Part shown: one piece after another, positions 7,497 through 15,993 of the stretch
How positions within the stretch are numbered: position 1 is the stretch's first letter
Layout: each line of letters opens with the position of its first letter
Source: Gammaproteobacteria bacterium
GTDB taxonomy: Bacteria > Pseudomonadota > Gammaproteobacteria > Enterobacterales > Psychrobiaceae
Assembly (NCBI GenBank): GCA_013214965.1
Contig: JABSRU010000040.1
Location: 1-37,023, forward strand
Length of the DNA: 37,023 nt
Reading direction: 5' to 3'
Translations under genes and position numbers: made by a program
The notes under the pieces: model-generated
The model's input: only the letters and a program-made list of their open reading frames with translations
Databases searched by the model: none
What the model was told of the DNA's origin: nothing

Positions 7497-7524
7497 CCCT
7501 ACTGACAGCGTACTGTCAGTAGGG
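7497..7524. promoter_or_regulatory. 28-bp inverted repeat, candidate operator
   Basis: Twelve-base perfect arms CCCTACTGACAG (7497-7508) and CTGTCAGTAGGG (7513-7524) flank the four bases CGTA. There is no T tract on either side, so it does not look like a terminator. It lies between the VOC operon (leftward) and the siderophore receptor (rightward). A second TGACA...TGTCA pair (7617-7634) sits just before the receptor gene. Confidence 0.6.
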
Positions 7525-7652
7525 ATTGATGTTGGTCAATAATATAGAATTGAGATACCATAAAACCCACCTTAATATAGTAAGTGGTAATCGTTCGCGA
7601 TATCATTACACTTTTATGACAGTCGATATTGTCAGCTTTGTTAAGGATCACC

Positions 7653-9716
7653 ATGAAACCCCGTATTAAGTTATTACCCGCGATAATCGCGGTGTTAATG
7701 GGCAGCAACTCTGCCGTTGCTCAAATTAAAGTTGATGAAACCATTAGCGTTGTTGGGCAGCAGAGTCACTATAAAGTGGACCAAGCCCATGGTGCGATGC
7801 GTGCCGATATTTCTATTTTAGATACCCCACAATCGGTGGTCGTTATTCCGCTAGAGGTAATGAACGATCAGCTAACCGTCACTTTGGGTGATGCGCTGCG
7901 AAATGATGCGAGTATTTCAATTGGTCGGGTGACGACTGATCGTGAGCGTTTTAGCTTGCGTGGTTTTACGTTGGTAGAAAATACCAATATTTTAAAAAAT
8001 GGTCACCAACATTTTTCTAAGTATCGTTTACCAATGGCTTTAATTGATAATGTTGAAGTGCTAAAAGGACCATCGGGTTTACTTTATGGCCAGTCTACGC
8101 CGGGCGGTTTAGTGAACCTTATTACTAAAAAGCCCACCTATCAATCGTTATTAAACATCTCGTTAAAGGGCGATGATAAGGGTTCATTACGTGCGATGGT
8201 TGATGCTGGTGGCAGTTTAGATCAAGAAGAGCAGATCCGTTATCGTGCGATTATCGAAAAAGAGCAGAACAAAAGCTGGCGTCGTTATCAAGATGGTGCC
8301 AAGCAAGAAAGTGATTTCTTAGTCGGTGCATTAATGCTTGATGTTGATCTTAGTGATCAATTGACCTTGTCACTACACTACGATCGTTCCGATGAAGTTG
8401 CAGGTCAAGACAGTGCCGGTTTAGTTGATTCACAGGGAAAAATCGTTGGTGGTCGCTCGACTATTTGGGAAATGCCTTGGGCACAAGTGGATGCCGACAG
8501 CGAGAACTACGGCGTTGAACTGAGCTATAAAATTAATGATAATTGGTTATTAAGCACTGGTTTTAATCAACAAAACAACGATCGTGAACGTTGGGAGTCT
8601 AAGCCGCAAACCGACGATTATGATGTAACCACCGGTAGTTATAAGCAAAAGCCTTACAACAAGCTAGAAACCTGGGATCAAGCTGCAGCCTTTTTTGATA
8701 TCACTGGTAGTCTAATGTTTGGCGATATTGAACATAATATTCTTGTGGGTGGTAATTATTTAGATCATAAATACCAAGCCCAAAAAGTCAAAGGTAAAAT
8801 GGCTAAAGGCAATTTGATCGAAAGATTAACTATTGCTCAACCTGAACTTGATTATGCTGACGCTAAACTTAAAGCAACCGAATATGATTATTATGGCCTT
8901 TATGCTCAAGATTTAATGACGCTTAATGAGCAATGGCAGGTACTTATTGGTGTGCGTTATGATAAACAGCATAAAGAAGCTGCTGATAACAGTTCGGTAT
9001 TGCCACGTGCTGGTTTAATCTATCACCCAAGTGACTCTAGCGCTATCTACGCTAATTACAGTGAAAGCTTTGAGCCACAGGGCATGGTAGACAATGATGA
9101 CGATCTTAACAACGGCATGGACTTAAAGCCGATCAGCGGGAAGATGTTCGAATTGGGCGCAAAGGTTGAATTGTTTGATGGTGCTTTACGTCTTAATGGC
9201 GCGTTGTTTGATATTAAACGCAGTAATATTTTAGTTAACATCGGCACCAACGATCTCCCTAAAACGGTGCAAGGCGGTGAACAGCAACATCGTGGTCTAG
9301 AGCTCGGCGGAATTGGTCAATTAAATGATAAGTTGTCGTTAATGACGTCGTTAATGTATCTTGATGCCGAATATACTAAACACGATAGCTTACAAGGGAA
9401 TCGTCCCGCTGATGTGCCACAATGGACCGGTTCGTTATGGCTTAAATATTCGGTGACTGAGCGAGCTGCGGTTAATCTGGGGGCTTTTTATGAAGGTAGT
9501 CGTTTAGGCGATGATAAAAATGCCTTTAACAAGGCGGGATATACTCGTTTTGATGCTGGCGTCAGCTATTTATTAGCGGTTGCTGGTAAGGATTTGAATC
9601 TGCGCCTTAATGTTGAAAACATGTTTGATAAAGAGTATTTGGCTGGTGGTGAGAATGGCGAAGTGAATATTGGCCGACCTCGTACCGTTAAGTTCTCTAT
9701 TAATTATAAGTTCTAA
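7653..9716 (+). CDS. TonB-dependent siderophore receptor
   Basis: This is an outer-membrane gated barrel for ferric-siderophore uptake, energised by TonB. It has 687 residues. A signal peptide (MKPRIKLLPAIIAVLMGSNSAVA, cleaved before Q) is followed by a plug domain: DTPQSVVVIPLEVMNDQ, FSLRGF, NVEVLKGPSGLLYGQSTPGG and VNLITKKP near residues 45-165. The 22-strand barrel region ends with LRLNVENMFDKEYL and a C-terminal phenylalanine (FSINYKF), the usual BAM signal. The ATG at 7653 was chosen because AAGGA lies five bases ahead and it begins a proper signal peptide; an in-frame TTG at 7629 does not. No siderophore synthesis or TonB genes are in the window, and no convincing Fur box was found upstream, so the ligand and its control are unknown. 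Confidence 0.94.
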   Translation: MKPRIKLLPAIIAVLMGSNSAVAQIKVDETISVVGQQSHYKVDQAHGAMRADISILDTPQSVVVIPLEVMNDQLTVTLGDALRNDASISIGRVTTDRERFSLRGFTLVENTNILKNGHQHFSKYRLPMALIDNVEVLKGPSGLLYGQSTPGGLVNLITKKPTYQSLLNISLKGDDKGSLRAMVDAGGSLDQEEQIRYRAIIEKEQNKSWRRYQDGAKQESDFLVGALMLDVDLSDQLTLSLHYDRSDEVAGQDSAGLVDSQGKIVGGRSTIWEMPWAQVDADSENYGVELSYKINDNWLLSTGFNQQNNDRERWESKPQTDDYDVTTGSYKQKPYNKLETWDQAAAFFDITGSLMFGDIEHNILVGGNYLDHKYQAQKVKGKMAKGNLIERLTIAQPELDYADAKLKATEYDYYGLYAQDLMTLNEQWQVLIGVRYDKQHKEAADNSSVLPRAGLIYHPSDSSAIYANYSESFEPQGMVDNDDDLNNGMDLKPISGKMFELGAKVELFDGALRLNGALFDIKRSNILVNIGTNDLPKTVQGGEQQHRGLELGGIGQLNDKLSLMTSLMYLDAEYTKHDSLQGNRPADVPQWTGSLWLKYSVTERAAVNLGAFYEGSRLGDDKNAFNKAGYTRFDAGVSYLLAVAGKDLNLRLNVENMFDKEYLAGGENGEVNIGRPRTVKFSINYKF

Positions 9717-9759
9717 GCTTTAGTCTTAGAGATAGACACACGGTAGGCGCATTATAAAC

Positions 9760-9897
9760 GAGATCTCGGCACATATTACGCAAACACGTCACTGCTTAGC
9801 GAACTGCCATGTGTCGGTGACATATGGTTTCGCTGCGCTCTGGGCTCGATTTTTCATCCTTGAAAAATAAGGTTTGCTCCACATGTACCGAGATCTC
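9760..9897. repeat. 138-bp palindromic intergenic element (MITE/ERIC-like)
   Basis: The ends are 15-base inverted repeats, gagatctcggcacat (9760-9774) and atgtaccgagatctc (9883-9897), matching at 14 of 15 positions. Inside are two more hairpins: agcgaa...ccatgtgtc pairing with gacatatgg...ttcgct (about 9799-9833), and atttttca/tgaaaaat around 9850-9868. No open reading frame is apparent. The nested palindromes and the position between two genes resemble short non-autonomous elements such as ERIC. No clear target-site duplication is visible and no second copy is in this window, so repeat status is inferred from structure only. Confidence 0.6.
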
Positions 9898-9948
9898 TTG
9901 CAATACTGAGCATTCTATTTTAAACGTTATTGCGGTGGAGAAAGTCAT

Positions 9949-9986
9949 AAAAAATGCCTAACATCTTGCGATGTTAGGCATTTTTT
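9949..9986. terminator. Bidirectional intrinsic terminator
   Basis: Perfect 17-base arms aaaaaatgcctaacatc (9949-9965) and gatgttaggcatttttt (9970-9986) enclose the loop ttgc. T tracts are present on both strands. It separates the convergent siderophore-receptor and nfuA genes and can serve both. Confidence 0.95.
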
Positions 9987-10008
9987 TATTCATATTATCA
10001 ATTTACGG

Positions 10009-10587
10009 TTAATAATATGAATGATCACCGGCATTGTGTTCGGTCATGTCTTTAACGGCGGTTAACTCGCCTTTGAAGATCTCAAGCATTTCCTTTTCGA
10101 TCCCTTCTTTAAGGGTAACATCGACCATTGAGCAACCGTTACAGCCGCCACCAAATTGTAGCACTGCGATACCATCATCGGTAATTTCCATTAAGGTTAC
10201 TTGGCCGCCATGGCTAGCTAACTTAGGATTGATATCTGATTGAATGAAATAATCGACACGATCAACCAGTGAAGCATCGTCATCCACTTTACGCATTTTA
10301 GCGTTAGGCGCTTTAAGCGTGAGCTGTGAACCCATTTTATCGGTCACATAATCAATTGAAGCTTCATCTAGATAAGGTACGCTTTGAGCGTCAACCACCG
10401 CTGAAAATCCATTATAGTCAAATTTCTTATCGGTTTCTTCGAGTGCTTCCGGTGGGCAATATGAAACCCCACATTCAGCATTTGCAGTGCCTGGATTAAC
10501 GACAAACACGCGAATTGCAGTATTCTCAGGTTGGTTACTGAGTAATTCACAAAAATGCGCTTGAGCGGTATCGGTTATTGATATCAT
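10009..10587 (-). CDS. nfuA: Iron-sulphur cluster carrier NfuA
   Basis: NfuA receives [4Fe-4S] clusters and delivers them to target enzymes, especially under oxidative stress or iron limitation. It has 192 residues. The N-terminal half (1-95) is a degenerate A-type carrier domain ([20 protein letters not shown]), and the C-terminal half is a Nfu domain with the cluster-binding CxxC at C149 and C152 in [19 protein letters not shown]. The length and both domains agree with E. coli NfuA (191 residues). The neighbours comF and bioH are in the usual gammaproteobacterial arrangement. The gene is separated from comF by 112 bases and so may have its own promoter; I saw no unambiguous IscR or Fur site. 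Confidence 0.97.
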   Translation of the reverse strand: MISITDTAQAHFCELLSNQPENTAIRVFVVNPGTANAECGVSYCPPEALEETDKKFDYNGFSAVVDAQSVPYLDEASIDYVTDKMGSQLTLKAPNAKMRKVDDDASLVDRVDYFIQSDINPKLASHGGQVTLMEITDDGIAVLQFGGGCNGCSMVDVTLKEGIEKEMLEIFKGELTAVKDMTEHNAGDHSYY

Positions 10588-10699
10588 TACGAGCCTCTAA
10601 CTATTGCTTATTATAATTCCGACTAATTTTGTCAGGATTGTTCATTCTATCGTTTAATTTAGATCAACAACAGCATATTCGCAGGTAAGCTGACAATTG

Positions 10700-11419
10700 T
10701 TAAATGAGGGTACGGCTAATACACCAATACTGAATATCGACGTTATGCTGTTGATTGATGGTTCTCGTGAGCTCCAGCATGGTTGAACCGGTGGTGAAGA
10801 CATCGTCGATTAGGGCAACAGAAGACTGCTCGAACGATTGGCTTAGTTGAAAAACACCATCGAGGTTGTGGCTCCGTTGCTGAGCGTTTAATTGTGCTTG
10901 AGCGGGAGTGGGCTTAATCCGGCGGCAATAATTTCCGACAGGAATACCTAACAATTCTCCCAAATGATCAGCAATCAGTTGCGCTTGATTAAAGCCCCGA
11001 GATAGCTGCCGAGTAAAGTGTAATGGCACGGGTATGAGCAATTGTGGTAACTCTATTTGTTGACGCTCAACGCAATCGGTGACTCTGAGGGCTAAATGCC
11101 GCGCCAGTTCGCGTGCTGCTATTTGGTTTTTTCGATATTTTAGCGATGAAATGAGTTCTTTAATCGGTGACAAATAGTGACAAGCGGTGATTAATAAATG
11201 GGGCGGTGGCGCTATTTGACATTGACCACAAAACATCATGTGTTGATGAATTTCATTGGCACAGCCCAAACATAAAAACTCAGGGAAAGGCAGGTCATCA
11301 CGACAGGTATTGCACAGTTGCTGTTGGTAATGTTCTGTTTGCTGGTGGCATAATAAACAGCGATGGGGCAGCAACATTCGAATATGGGCAAGGGTTGATG
11401 TTAAACTCGTTATCTTCAT
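10700..11419 (-). CDS. comF: ComF family protein (phosphoribosyltransferase-like)
   Basis: This is a 239-residue ComF/GntX-type protein. The N-terminus carries zinc-finger cysteines (CLLCHQQ near 21-24, CNTC near 36-39, CLGC near 51-54, CGQC near 65-68). The C-terminus has a type I phosphoribosyltransferase fold with the PRPP-loop motif VALIDDVFTTGSTMLE near 200-215 and the conserved LIPVPLH...RGFNQAQLIA segment near 125-150. ComF is needed for DNA uptake in naturally competent bacteria; E. coli GntX was linked to gluconate use. The molecular reaction is not settled. The ATG at 11419 has AAGGGG eight bases ahead. It is divergent from bioH with only 36 bases between. Confidence 0.95.
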   Translation of the reverse strand: MKITSLTSTLAHIRMLLPHRCLLCHQQTEHYQQQLCNTCRDDLPFPEFLCLGCANEIHQHMMFCGQCQIAPPPHLLITACHYLSPIKELISSLKYRKNQIAARELARHLALRVTDCVERQQIELPQLLIPVPLHFTRQLSRGFNQAQLIADHLGELLGIPVGNYCRRIKPTPAQAQLNAQQRSHNLDGVFQLSQSFEQSSVALIDDVFTTGSTMLELTRTINQQHNVDIQYWCISRTLI

Positions 11420-11455
11420 GGTAATAACCCCTTAAGTTAAAGGCTAGTATAGCAA

Positions 11456-12253
11456 ATGACAAAAACATCATCGGTTTCGGTACCGTTAAAGCAGCAATCT
11501 CTACATGTTGAAATGACAGGAACTGGTCAAGCCATTGTTTTAGTTCATGGTTGGGGCATGAATGCTGGGGTTTGGCATCAATTAGTCGAGTTACTGGCGC
11601 AAGACTATCGTGTTTACACGGTCGATTTAGCTGGCTTTGGTTTTAGTCATCAACACCCGGTTAGTAACGATATCGCCGATTGGGCCGCTCAAGTGGTTAC
11701 GGTTATTCCTGAGCCAGCGGTGTGGGTTGGTTGGTCGTTGGGTGGCTTAGTGGCGACTCAAGCAGCCTTAGATTTCCCTGACCGTGTTATTAAGCTTATT
11801 ACCGTGGCGAGCTCACCAAAGTTTGTCGCTGATGACAATTGGCATGGTATTTCACCGCAGGTGTTAAGCAGTTTTGAGCAGCAACTCAATAAAGATTTTG
11901 CAGTGACTTTGGAGCGATTCTTGGCGATTCAAGCCATGGGTAGTGAATCGGCGAGGCAAGATATTAAAGCGTTACACGAGGTATTAAAGCAGCGACCAAT
12001 GCCGTCCTCTCATGCGCTAAAGATAGGGTTGTTGTTGTTATCTTCAGTGGATTTACGCCAGCAGCTACCATTACTGTCGCAACCACTGTTACGAATTTAT
12101 GGTCGGCTCGATTCTTTGGTGGGCGCACGCGCGGTAAAAGCGATAGATTTAATCGTGCCAAGCAGTGAAAAACGGATGTTACATCAAGCATCCCATGCAC
12201 CATTTATTTCTCATCTTGATGAATTTACACTGCAAATTAAAGATTTTATCTGA
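11456..12253 (+). CDS. bioH: Pimeloyl-ACP methyl ester carboxylesterase BioH
   Basis: BioH removes the methyl group from pimeloyl-ACP methyl ester, finishing the pimelate moiety for biotin. The 265-residue alpha/beta hydrolase shows the oxyanion segment LVHGWGMNAGVW (29-40) and the nucleophile S94 in GWSLGG. The acid lies in YGRLDSLV near residue 220, and the catalytic histidine is in ASHAPFISH near 247. The run VASSP...VERFLAIQAMGSESARQD is characteristic of BioH rather than of other hydrolases, and the comF/nfuA neighbourhood is the classical one. No other biotin genes are in the window. The gene ends 135 bases before the next gene; I see no strong terminator. Confidence 0.95.
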   Translation: MTKTSSVSVPLKQQSLHVEMTGTGQAIVLVHGWGMNAGVWHQLVELLAQDYRVYTVDLAGFGFSHQHPVSNDIADWAAQVVTVIPEPAVWVGWSLGGLVATQAALDFPDRVIKLITVASSPKFVADDNWHGISPQVLSSFEQQLNKDFAVTLERFLAIQAMGSESARQDIKALHEVLKQRPMPSSHALKIGLLLLSSVDLRQQLPLLSQPLLRIYGRLDSLVGARAVKAIDLIVPSSEKRMLHQASHAPFISHLDEFTLQIKDFI

Positions 12254-12388
12254 CATCAACACTAGAACAGGCATTTAGGATGGGTTATCAATAATAAATA
12301 ATAGAAAAGACTGTTAATTCATCTGTTATTGTATAATAATTAAACATGAACGTTATCTTAAATTAACTCATTTATCGTGGAGGCAGTG

Positions 12389-12718
12389 ATGGAAATTCAA
12401 TCATCATTTCATTCAGGTGTTAACGGTTTGCAAAATGCCGTGCAGCAAGTGGATAAGAGCGCATCAAATATTGCTAAGCAGTCGATTGATTATTCTGAAA
12501 ACTCAGTTCATCAACGCAGTGACAATCAAACCAGTACCAATACCGCTGTAGAGGTGTCTGCACTTAAGGTTGAAGCCGCTCCTCAAGCGAGGGAAAGTAC
12601 GACGGTGACGGAAGAACTCGTTAATCTTCGGGTCGCAGAGCATCAAGCATTAGCGTCATCAAAAGTGATTGCGACGGCGGATGAAGTAGTCGGTAGTTTA
12701 ATTGATACTCGGGTTTAA
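12389..12718 (+). CDS. Miniature flagellar rod/hook-like protein
   Basis: This small protein of 109 residues looks like the two ends of a flagellar axial protein with the middle missing. The N-terminus (SSFHSGVNGLQNAVQQVDKS then SNIAK) resembles the rod-protein signature 'SG..A....D..ANNIAN'. The C-terminus (EELVNLRVAEHQALASSKVI then ATADEVVGSLIDTRV) resembles the Flg_bbr_C helix of FlgC/FlgE/FlgG. The ATG at 12389 was chosen because GGAGG lies five bases ahead; an in-frame GTG at 12377 would overlap that site. No other flagellar gene is in the window. It is 15 bases upstream of a putative metalloprotease gene and probably co-transcribed with it. Whether it is a structural subunit, an adaptor or a protease substrate is unknown. 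Confidence 0.8.
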   Translation: MEIQSSFHSGVNGLQNAVQQVDKSASNIAKQSIDYSENSVHQRSDNQTSTNTAVEVSALKVEAAPQARESTTVTEELVNLRVAEHQALASSKVIATADEVVGSLIDTRV

Positions 12719-12733
12719 GAGTCGAATTTAACC

Positions 12734-13597
12734 ATGAATATTACCACCAACTATCAGAATGTTAGTCTTGTAACTACTAATCCTGCAACGGATCGAGTGG
12801 TTCAAGATAATTCTGTGCGTCAGGTGATCCCAGCAACAGAACCAGTATTACCCACCCTCAAAGAACAACCGGTCGCCGCGCAACGTGACAAGACTAATCC
12901 TAAAGTAACAACGTCCGAAAGCCCAACCTATGATCTCCCGGCTAATGCCACCCCGGAGGAAATTGAAAAAGCTCGTGAGCAGCAGGGCGGTTCATCTCAA
13001 GGCAAAGAAGAACAACAAAATCCACAACAACAGGATGAAAAGCCGAGTGATACGGGATCTGAAAGTCGTTATAGTGATGTTGAACAGAAAAAAATAGATC
13101 AACTGAGTGAACGAAATTTAGAAGTTATTGCTCATGAAATGGCACATGCGACAGTTGGAGGTCAATATTCTGGTTCCCCTAACTATGCATACAAAACTGG
13201 TCCTGACGGTACTAAATATGCTGTTTCTGGTGAAGTGTCCATTGATACATCAAAAGTGCCAAACAATCCGCAAGCAACATTGCGCAAAGCTCGGCAAATC
13301 AAAGCAGCTGCTTTGGCGCCAACTCAACCATCGAGCCAAGATCGCCGTGTTGCGATGAAAGCAGATCGCATGGCTGCTCAAGCACGGCAGCAGATTTTAA
13401 CCGAAGGCCATGGCGTGAAATCAACAAGCTTCCAACCCGCCAATCAAATAGAATCAGACAGTTTTAATCGTCGCATTCAGATGTCACAGGATAGCGATTT
13501 TCAAGCGACCTTAAAAAGTCGCTCACTGCACATTAGTAACTATTATCAGAATTCATCGCAGATCGCTAAACCCGCAAATCTGAATCAACAAATTTAA
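12734..13597 (+). CDS. SprA-related putative metalloprotease (HExxH)
   Basis: This is a 287-residue protein of the SprA-related/putative metalloprotease family. The first 110 residues are low-complexity, rich in Q, P, T and E. The conserved domain follows: LSERNLEVIAHEMAHATVGG with a zinc-protease HEMAH at 134-138. Next come YKTGPDGTKYAVSGEVSIDT, NPQATLRKARQIKAAALAP, and a helical DRRVAMKADRMAAQARQQI segment. No signal peptide is visible. Zinc binding and catalysis are expected from HExxH, but the family has no established substrate. The gene follows the rod-like gene by 15 bases and overlaps the convergent tex gene by four bases at its stop. Natural partners of the pair are unknown. Confidence 0.85.
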   Translation: MNITTNYQNVSLVTTNPATDRVVQDNSVRQVIPATEPVLPTLKEQPVAAQRDKTNPKVTTSESPTYDLPANATPEEIEKAREQQGGSSQGKEEQQNPQQQDEKPSDTGSESRYSDVEQKKIDQLSERNLEVIAHEMAHATVGGQYSGSPNYAYKTGPDGTKYAVSGEVSIDTSKVPNNPQATLRKARQIKAAALAPTQPSSQDRRVAMKADRMAAQARQQILTEGHGVKSTSFQPANQIESDSFNRRIQMSQDSDFQATLKSRSLHISNYYQNSSQIAKPANLNQQI

Positions 13598-15891
13598 TTC
13601 TTGGCCCGTTTAAAGGCATCAGCAAACGCATTGTTACCTTGAAATTGATTTGGGCGTGACTGGGTTGATGTTGTCGGTTGAGTCTTAGTCGGCTTCGGCG
13701 CTGGTTGCGTGGGAGATGACTCTAGTTTCATCGTTAATGCTATACGTTTACGTGCGCAATCGATTTCAACAACCTTAACCTTGACCACTTGTCCCGTTTT
13801 GACCACTTCACGGGGATCACTAACAAACTTATTCGCGAGCGCTGAGATATGGACTAGGCCATCTTGGTGAACGCCAATATCGACAAATGCGCCAAAATTG
13901 GTGACATTGGTGATAATACCTTCCAAAATCATCTCAGGCTTAAGATCTTTAATGGTTTCAATCCCTTCTTTAAAGCTGGCAGTACTAAACTCAGGGCGAG
14001 GGTCGCGTCCTGGTTTATCAAGTTCGCTCAGAATATCTTGAATTGTTGGCAAGCCAAAGGTGCTATCAACAAAGTTTGCCGGATCAATTAAACTCAATTG
14101 TGATTTATTGCCAATGAGTTGGGTGATTGGCTGATGTGCATCCTTGGCCATATTAGCAACTAAGCCATAGGCTTCTGGGTGAACCGCTGAATTATCTAAT
14201 GGATTGTTACCGGCTCGGATCCGCAGGAAACCTGCGGCTTGTTGATAAGCTTTAGGGCCAAGGCGCGGTACTTTTAATAACTGTTTACGGTCATTAAAGC
14301 GACCATGTTGTTCACGGAACTCGACAATGTTAGTCGCTAGCGTTTTATTCAGCCCACTGACATGACACAGTAATGGTATCGATGCGATGTTGAGATCAAC
14401 GCCGACGCCGTTGACACAGTCTTCAATCACTTCATCAAGGCGTTGACTTAACTGTGTTTGATTGACGTCATGTTGATACTGACCAACGCCAATTGCTTTT
14501 GGTTCAATTTTAACTAGCTCAGCTAATGGATCCTGTAACCGACGGGCAATCGAGACTGCACCACGTAATGATACATCTAATTGTGGGAATTCTTTCGCGG
14601 CCAGCTCTGAGGCTGAATAGACTGATGCACCAGCCTCACTAACCATCAAACTAGTAAAAGAGAGATCAGCTGTTTCTTTGTTACATTGTTGGACTAATTT
14701 TTCGGTTTCTCGAGATCCCGTGCCATTACCAATGCTGATCAGCGACACTTGATATTTTTTGGCGAGTTTAGCCAGTGTGGTGATTGACTGCTGCCACTGA
14801 TTACGTGGTGGGTGCGGATAGATGGTGTCGGTAGCCAATAGCTTGCCAGTCGCATCGACAATCGCGAGCTTGACGCCGGTTCTAATGCCCGGATCTAAGC
14901 CCATGGTGATGTGTTCACCCGCAGGGGCCGCCATTAATAAATCGGATAGGTTACTAGCGAATACATCAATCGCATCATGCTCTGCTTGTTCTTTAATTTT
15001 ACTAAACAGTTCATTTTCGATGCTGGGAAATAGTCGGGTTTTCCAAGCTTGAGTCGCGACATCGTTGAGCCACTGATCGCCAGGCCGTTGATGATTCTTA
15101 AGTTTTAATTTTTGTAATAGCATCGATAATGGGCGATTACCCTGTTGATGCGGGTCATAGTTTAGATTTAATTGGAGCGCACCATCACTGCGACCTCGTA
15201 ACATCGCCATGACGCGGTGTGAAGGTGCTCTTTTCAGTGCTTCACTGTGCTCAAGATAATTACGGTATTTATCGATAACCGATTGTTGAATCGGTGGCGT
15301 TTTTTTACGTGCCGCTTTCGCTTCAAGCTGGCTATTGTGCCACACGTAATCTCGGATCTGAGCTAATAGCTCGATATCAACCGCCATTCGATCAACTAGA
15401 ATGGCCGCCGCACCTTCAAGCGCTTGCTCAGCTGTGGTGATTTCTTGATGATGATTGATAAAATGTTTGGCTTGTTCTAGTGGTGATAACTGTGGTGATG
15501 CTAACAGCTTGTTTGTTAGTGGCTCTAAGCCAGCAGCGATGGCTATTTGACCTTTAGTTTTTCGTTTCGACTTAAAAGGCCGGTAAATTTCTTCGAGGGT
15601 GGTTTTATTATCTGTTTGATTGATCAAGTGCTCTAGGGCTGACGTTAACTTACCCAGTTCACTAATACTGCCAATGATGCTTTGCTTACGTTGTGATAGC
15701 TCAGTTAAATATTTGAGTCGTTTGTCGAGGTGTCGTAATTGAGTATCATCGAGTCCATTGGTTGCTTCTTTACGATAGCGCGCGATAAAAGGCACTGTCG
15801 CGCCATCTTCTAATAAATTAATCGTGGTTTCGACATCCTTAAAAGGCACGTTTAATTCGGCGGCAATCGTTTTAATAATGTGATTTAACAT
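13594..15891 (-). CDS. tex: Transcription accessory protein Tex (S1 RNA-binding)
   Basis: This 765-residue Tex protein is related to eukaryotic Spt6 and is thought to help transcription elongation and RNA handling. Visible parts are an N-terminal helical/HTH region (PFIARYRKEATNGLDDTQLR near 35-55) and a YqgF-like RNase H fold (MGLDPGIRTGVKLAIVDATG near 330). Helix-hairpin-helix segments follow (VDLNIASIPLLCHVSGLN; LLKVPRLGPKAYQQAAGFLR, near 500-560). A C-terminal S1 domain (EGIITNVTNFGAFVDIGVHQ to about 720) ends the folded part, and the tail is rich in P, T, Q and K. It is divergent from greB across 102 bases, as in other gammaproteobacteria. The stop overlaps the convergent metalloprotease gene by four bases. 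Confidence 0.97.
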   Translation of the reverse strand: MLNHIIKTIAAELNVPFKDVETTINLLEDGATVPFIARYRKEATNGLDDTQLRHLDKRLKYLTELSQRKQSIIGSISELGKLTSALEHLINQTDNKTTLEEIYRPFKSKRKTKGQIAIAAGLEPLTNKLLASPQLSPLEQAKHFINHHQEITTAEQALEGAAAILVDRMAVDIELLAQIRDYVWHNSQLEAKAARKKTPPIQQSVIDKYRNYLEHSEALKRAPSHRVMAMLRGRSDGALQLNLNYDPHQQGNRPLSMLLQKLKLKNHQRPGDQWLNDVATQAWKTRLFPSIENELFSKIKEQAEHDAIDVFASNLSDLLMAAPAGEHITMGLDPGIRTGVKLAIVDATGKLLATDTIYPHPPRNQWQQSITTLAKLAKKYQVSLISIGNGTGSRETEKLVQQCNKETADLSFTSLMVSEAGASVYSASELAAKEFPQLDVSLRGAVSIARRLQDPLAELVKIEPKAIGVGQYQHDVNQTQLSQRLDEVIEDCVNGVGVDLNIASIPLLCHVSGLNKTLATNIVEFREQHGRFNDRKQLLKVPRLGPKAYQQAAGFLRIRAGNNPLDNSAVHPEAYGLVANMAKDAHQPITQLIGNKSQLSLIDPANFVDSTFGLPTIQDILSELDKPGRDPRPEFSTASFKEGIETIKDLKPEMILEGIITNVTNFGAFVDIGVHQDGLVHISALANKFVSDPREVVKTGQVVKVKVVEIDCARKRIALTMKLESSPTQPAPKPTKTQPTTSTQSRPNQFQGNNAFADAFKRAKN

Positions 15892-15993
15892 GGTTATCCA
15901 TCAACTCAGAATTTTTTTGTTGCTTCGAGTATACCTAAAAACCTCCGCTTAGCTTAGAATCAAGGGTAAGTTAGTTAAGAAATTATTAAGCCA

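Noticed and set aside
7480-7652. Fur box expected before the siderophore receptor gene
   Set aside because: I searched for GATAATGATAATCATTATC-like sequence; the best stretches (around 7586-7610, GTAAT...ATTAC) match poorly, so no site is claimed.
9717-9948. Possible small protein gene in the gap after the siderophore receptor
   Set aside because: No frame with a start, ribosome-binding site and sensible length; the nested inverted repeats explain the region better.
14822-15052. Open frames on the strand opposite tex (and similarly opposite lctP, 25579-25827)
   Set aside because: They have no ribosome-binding site or recognisable motif and lie wholly within strongly supported genes on the other strand.
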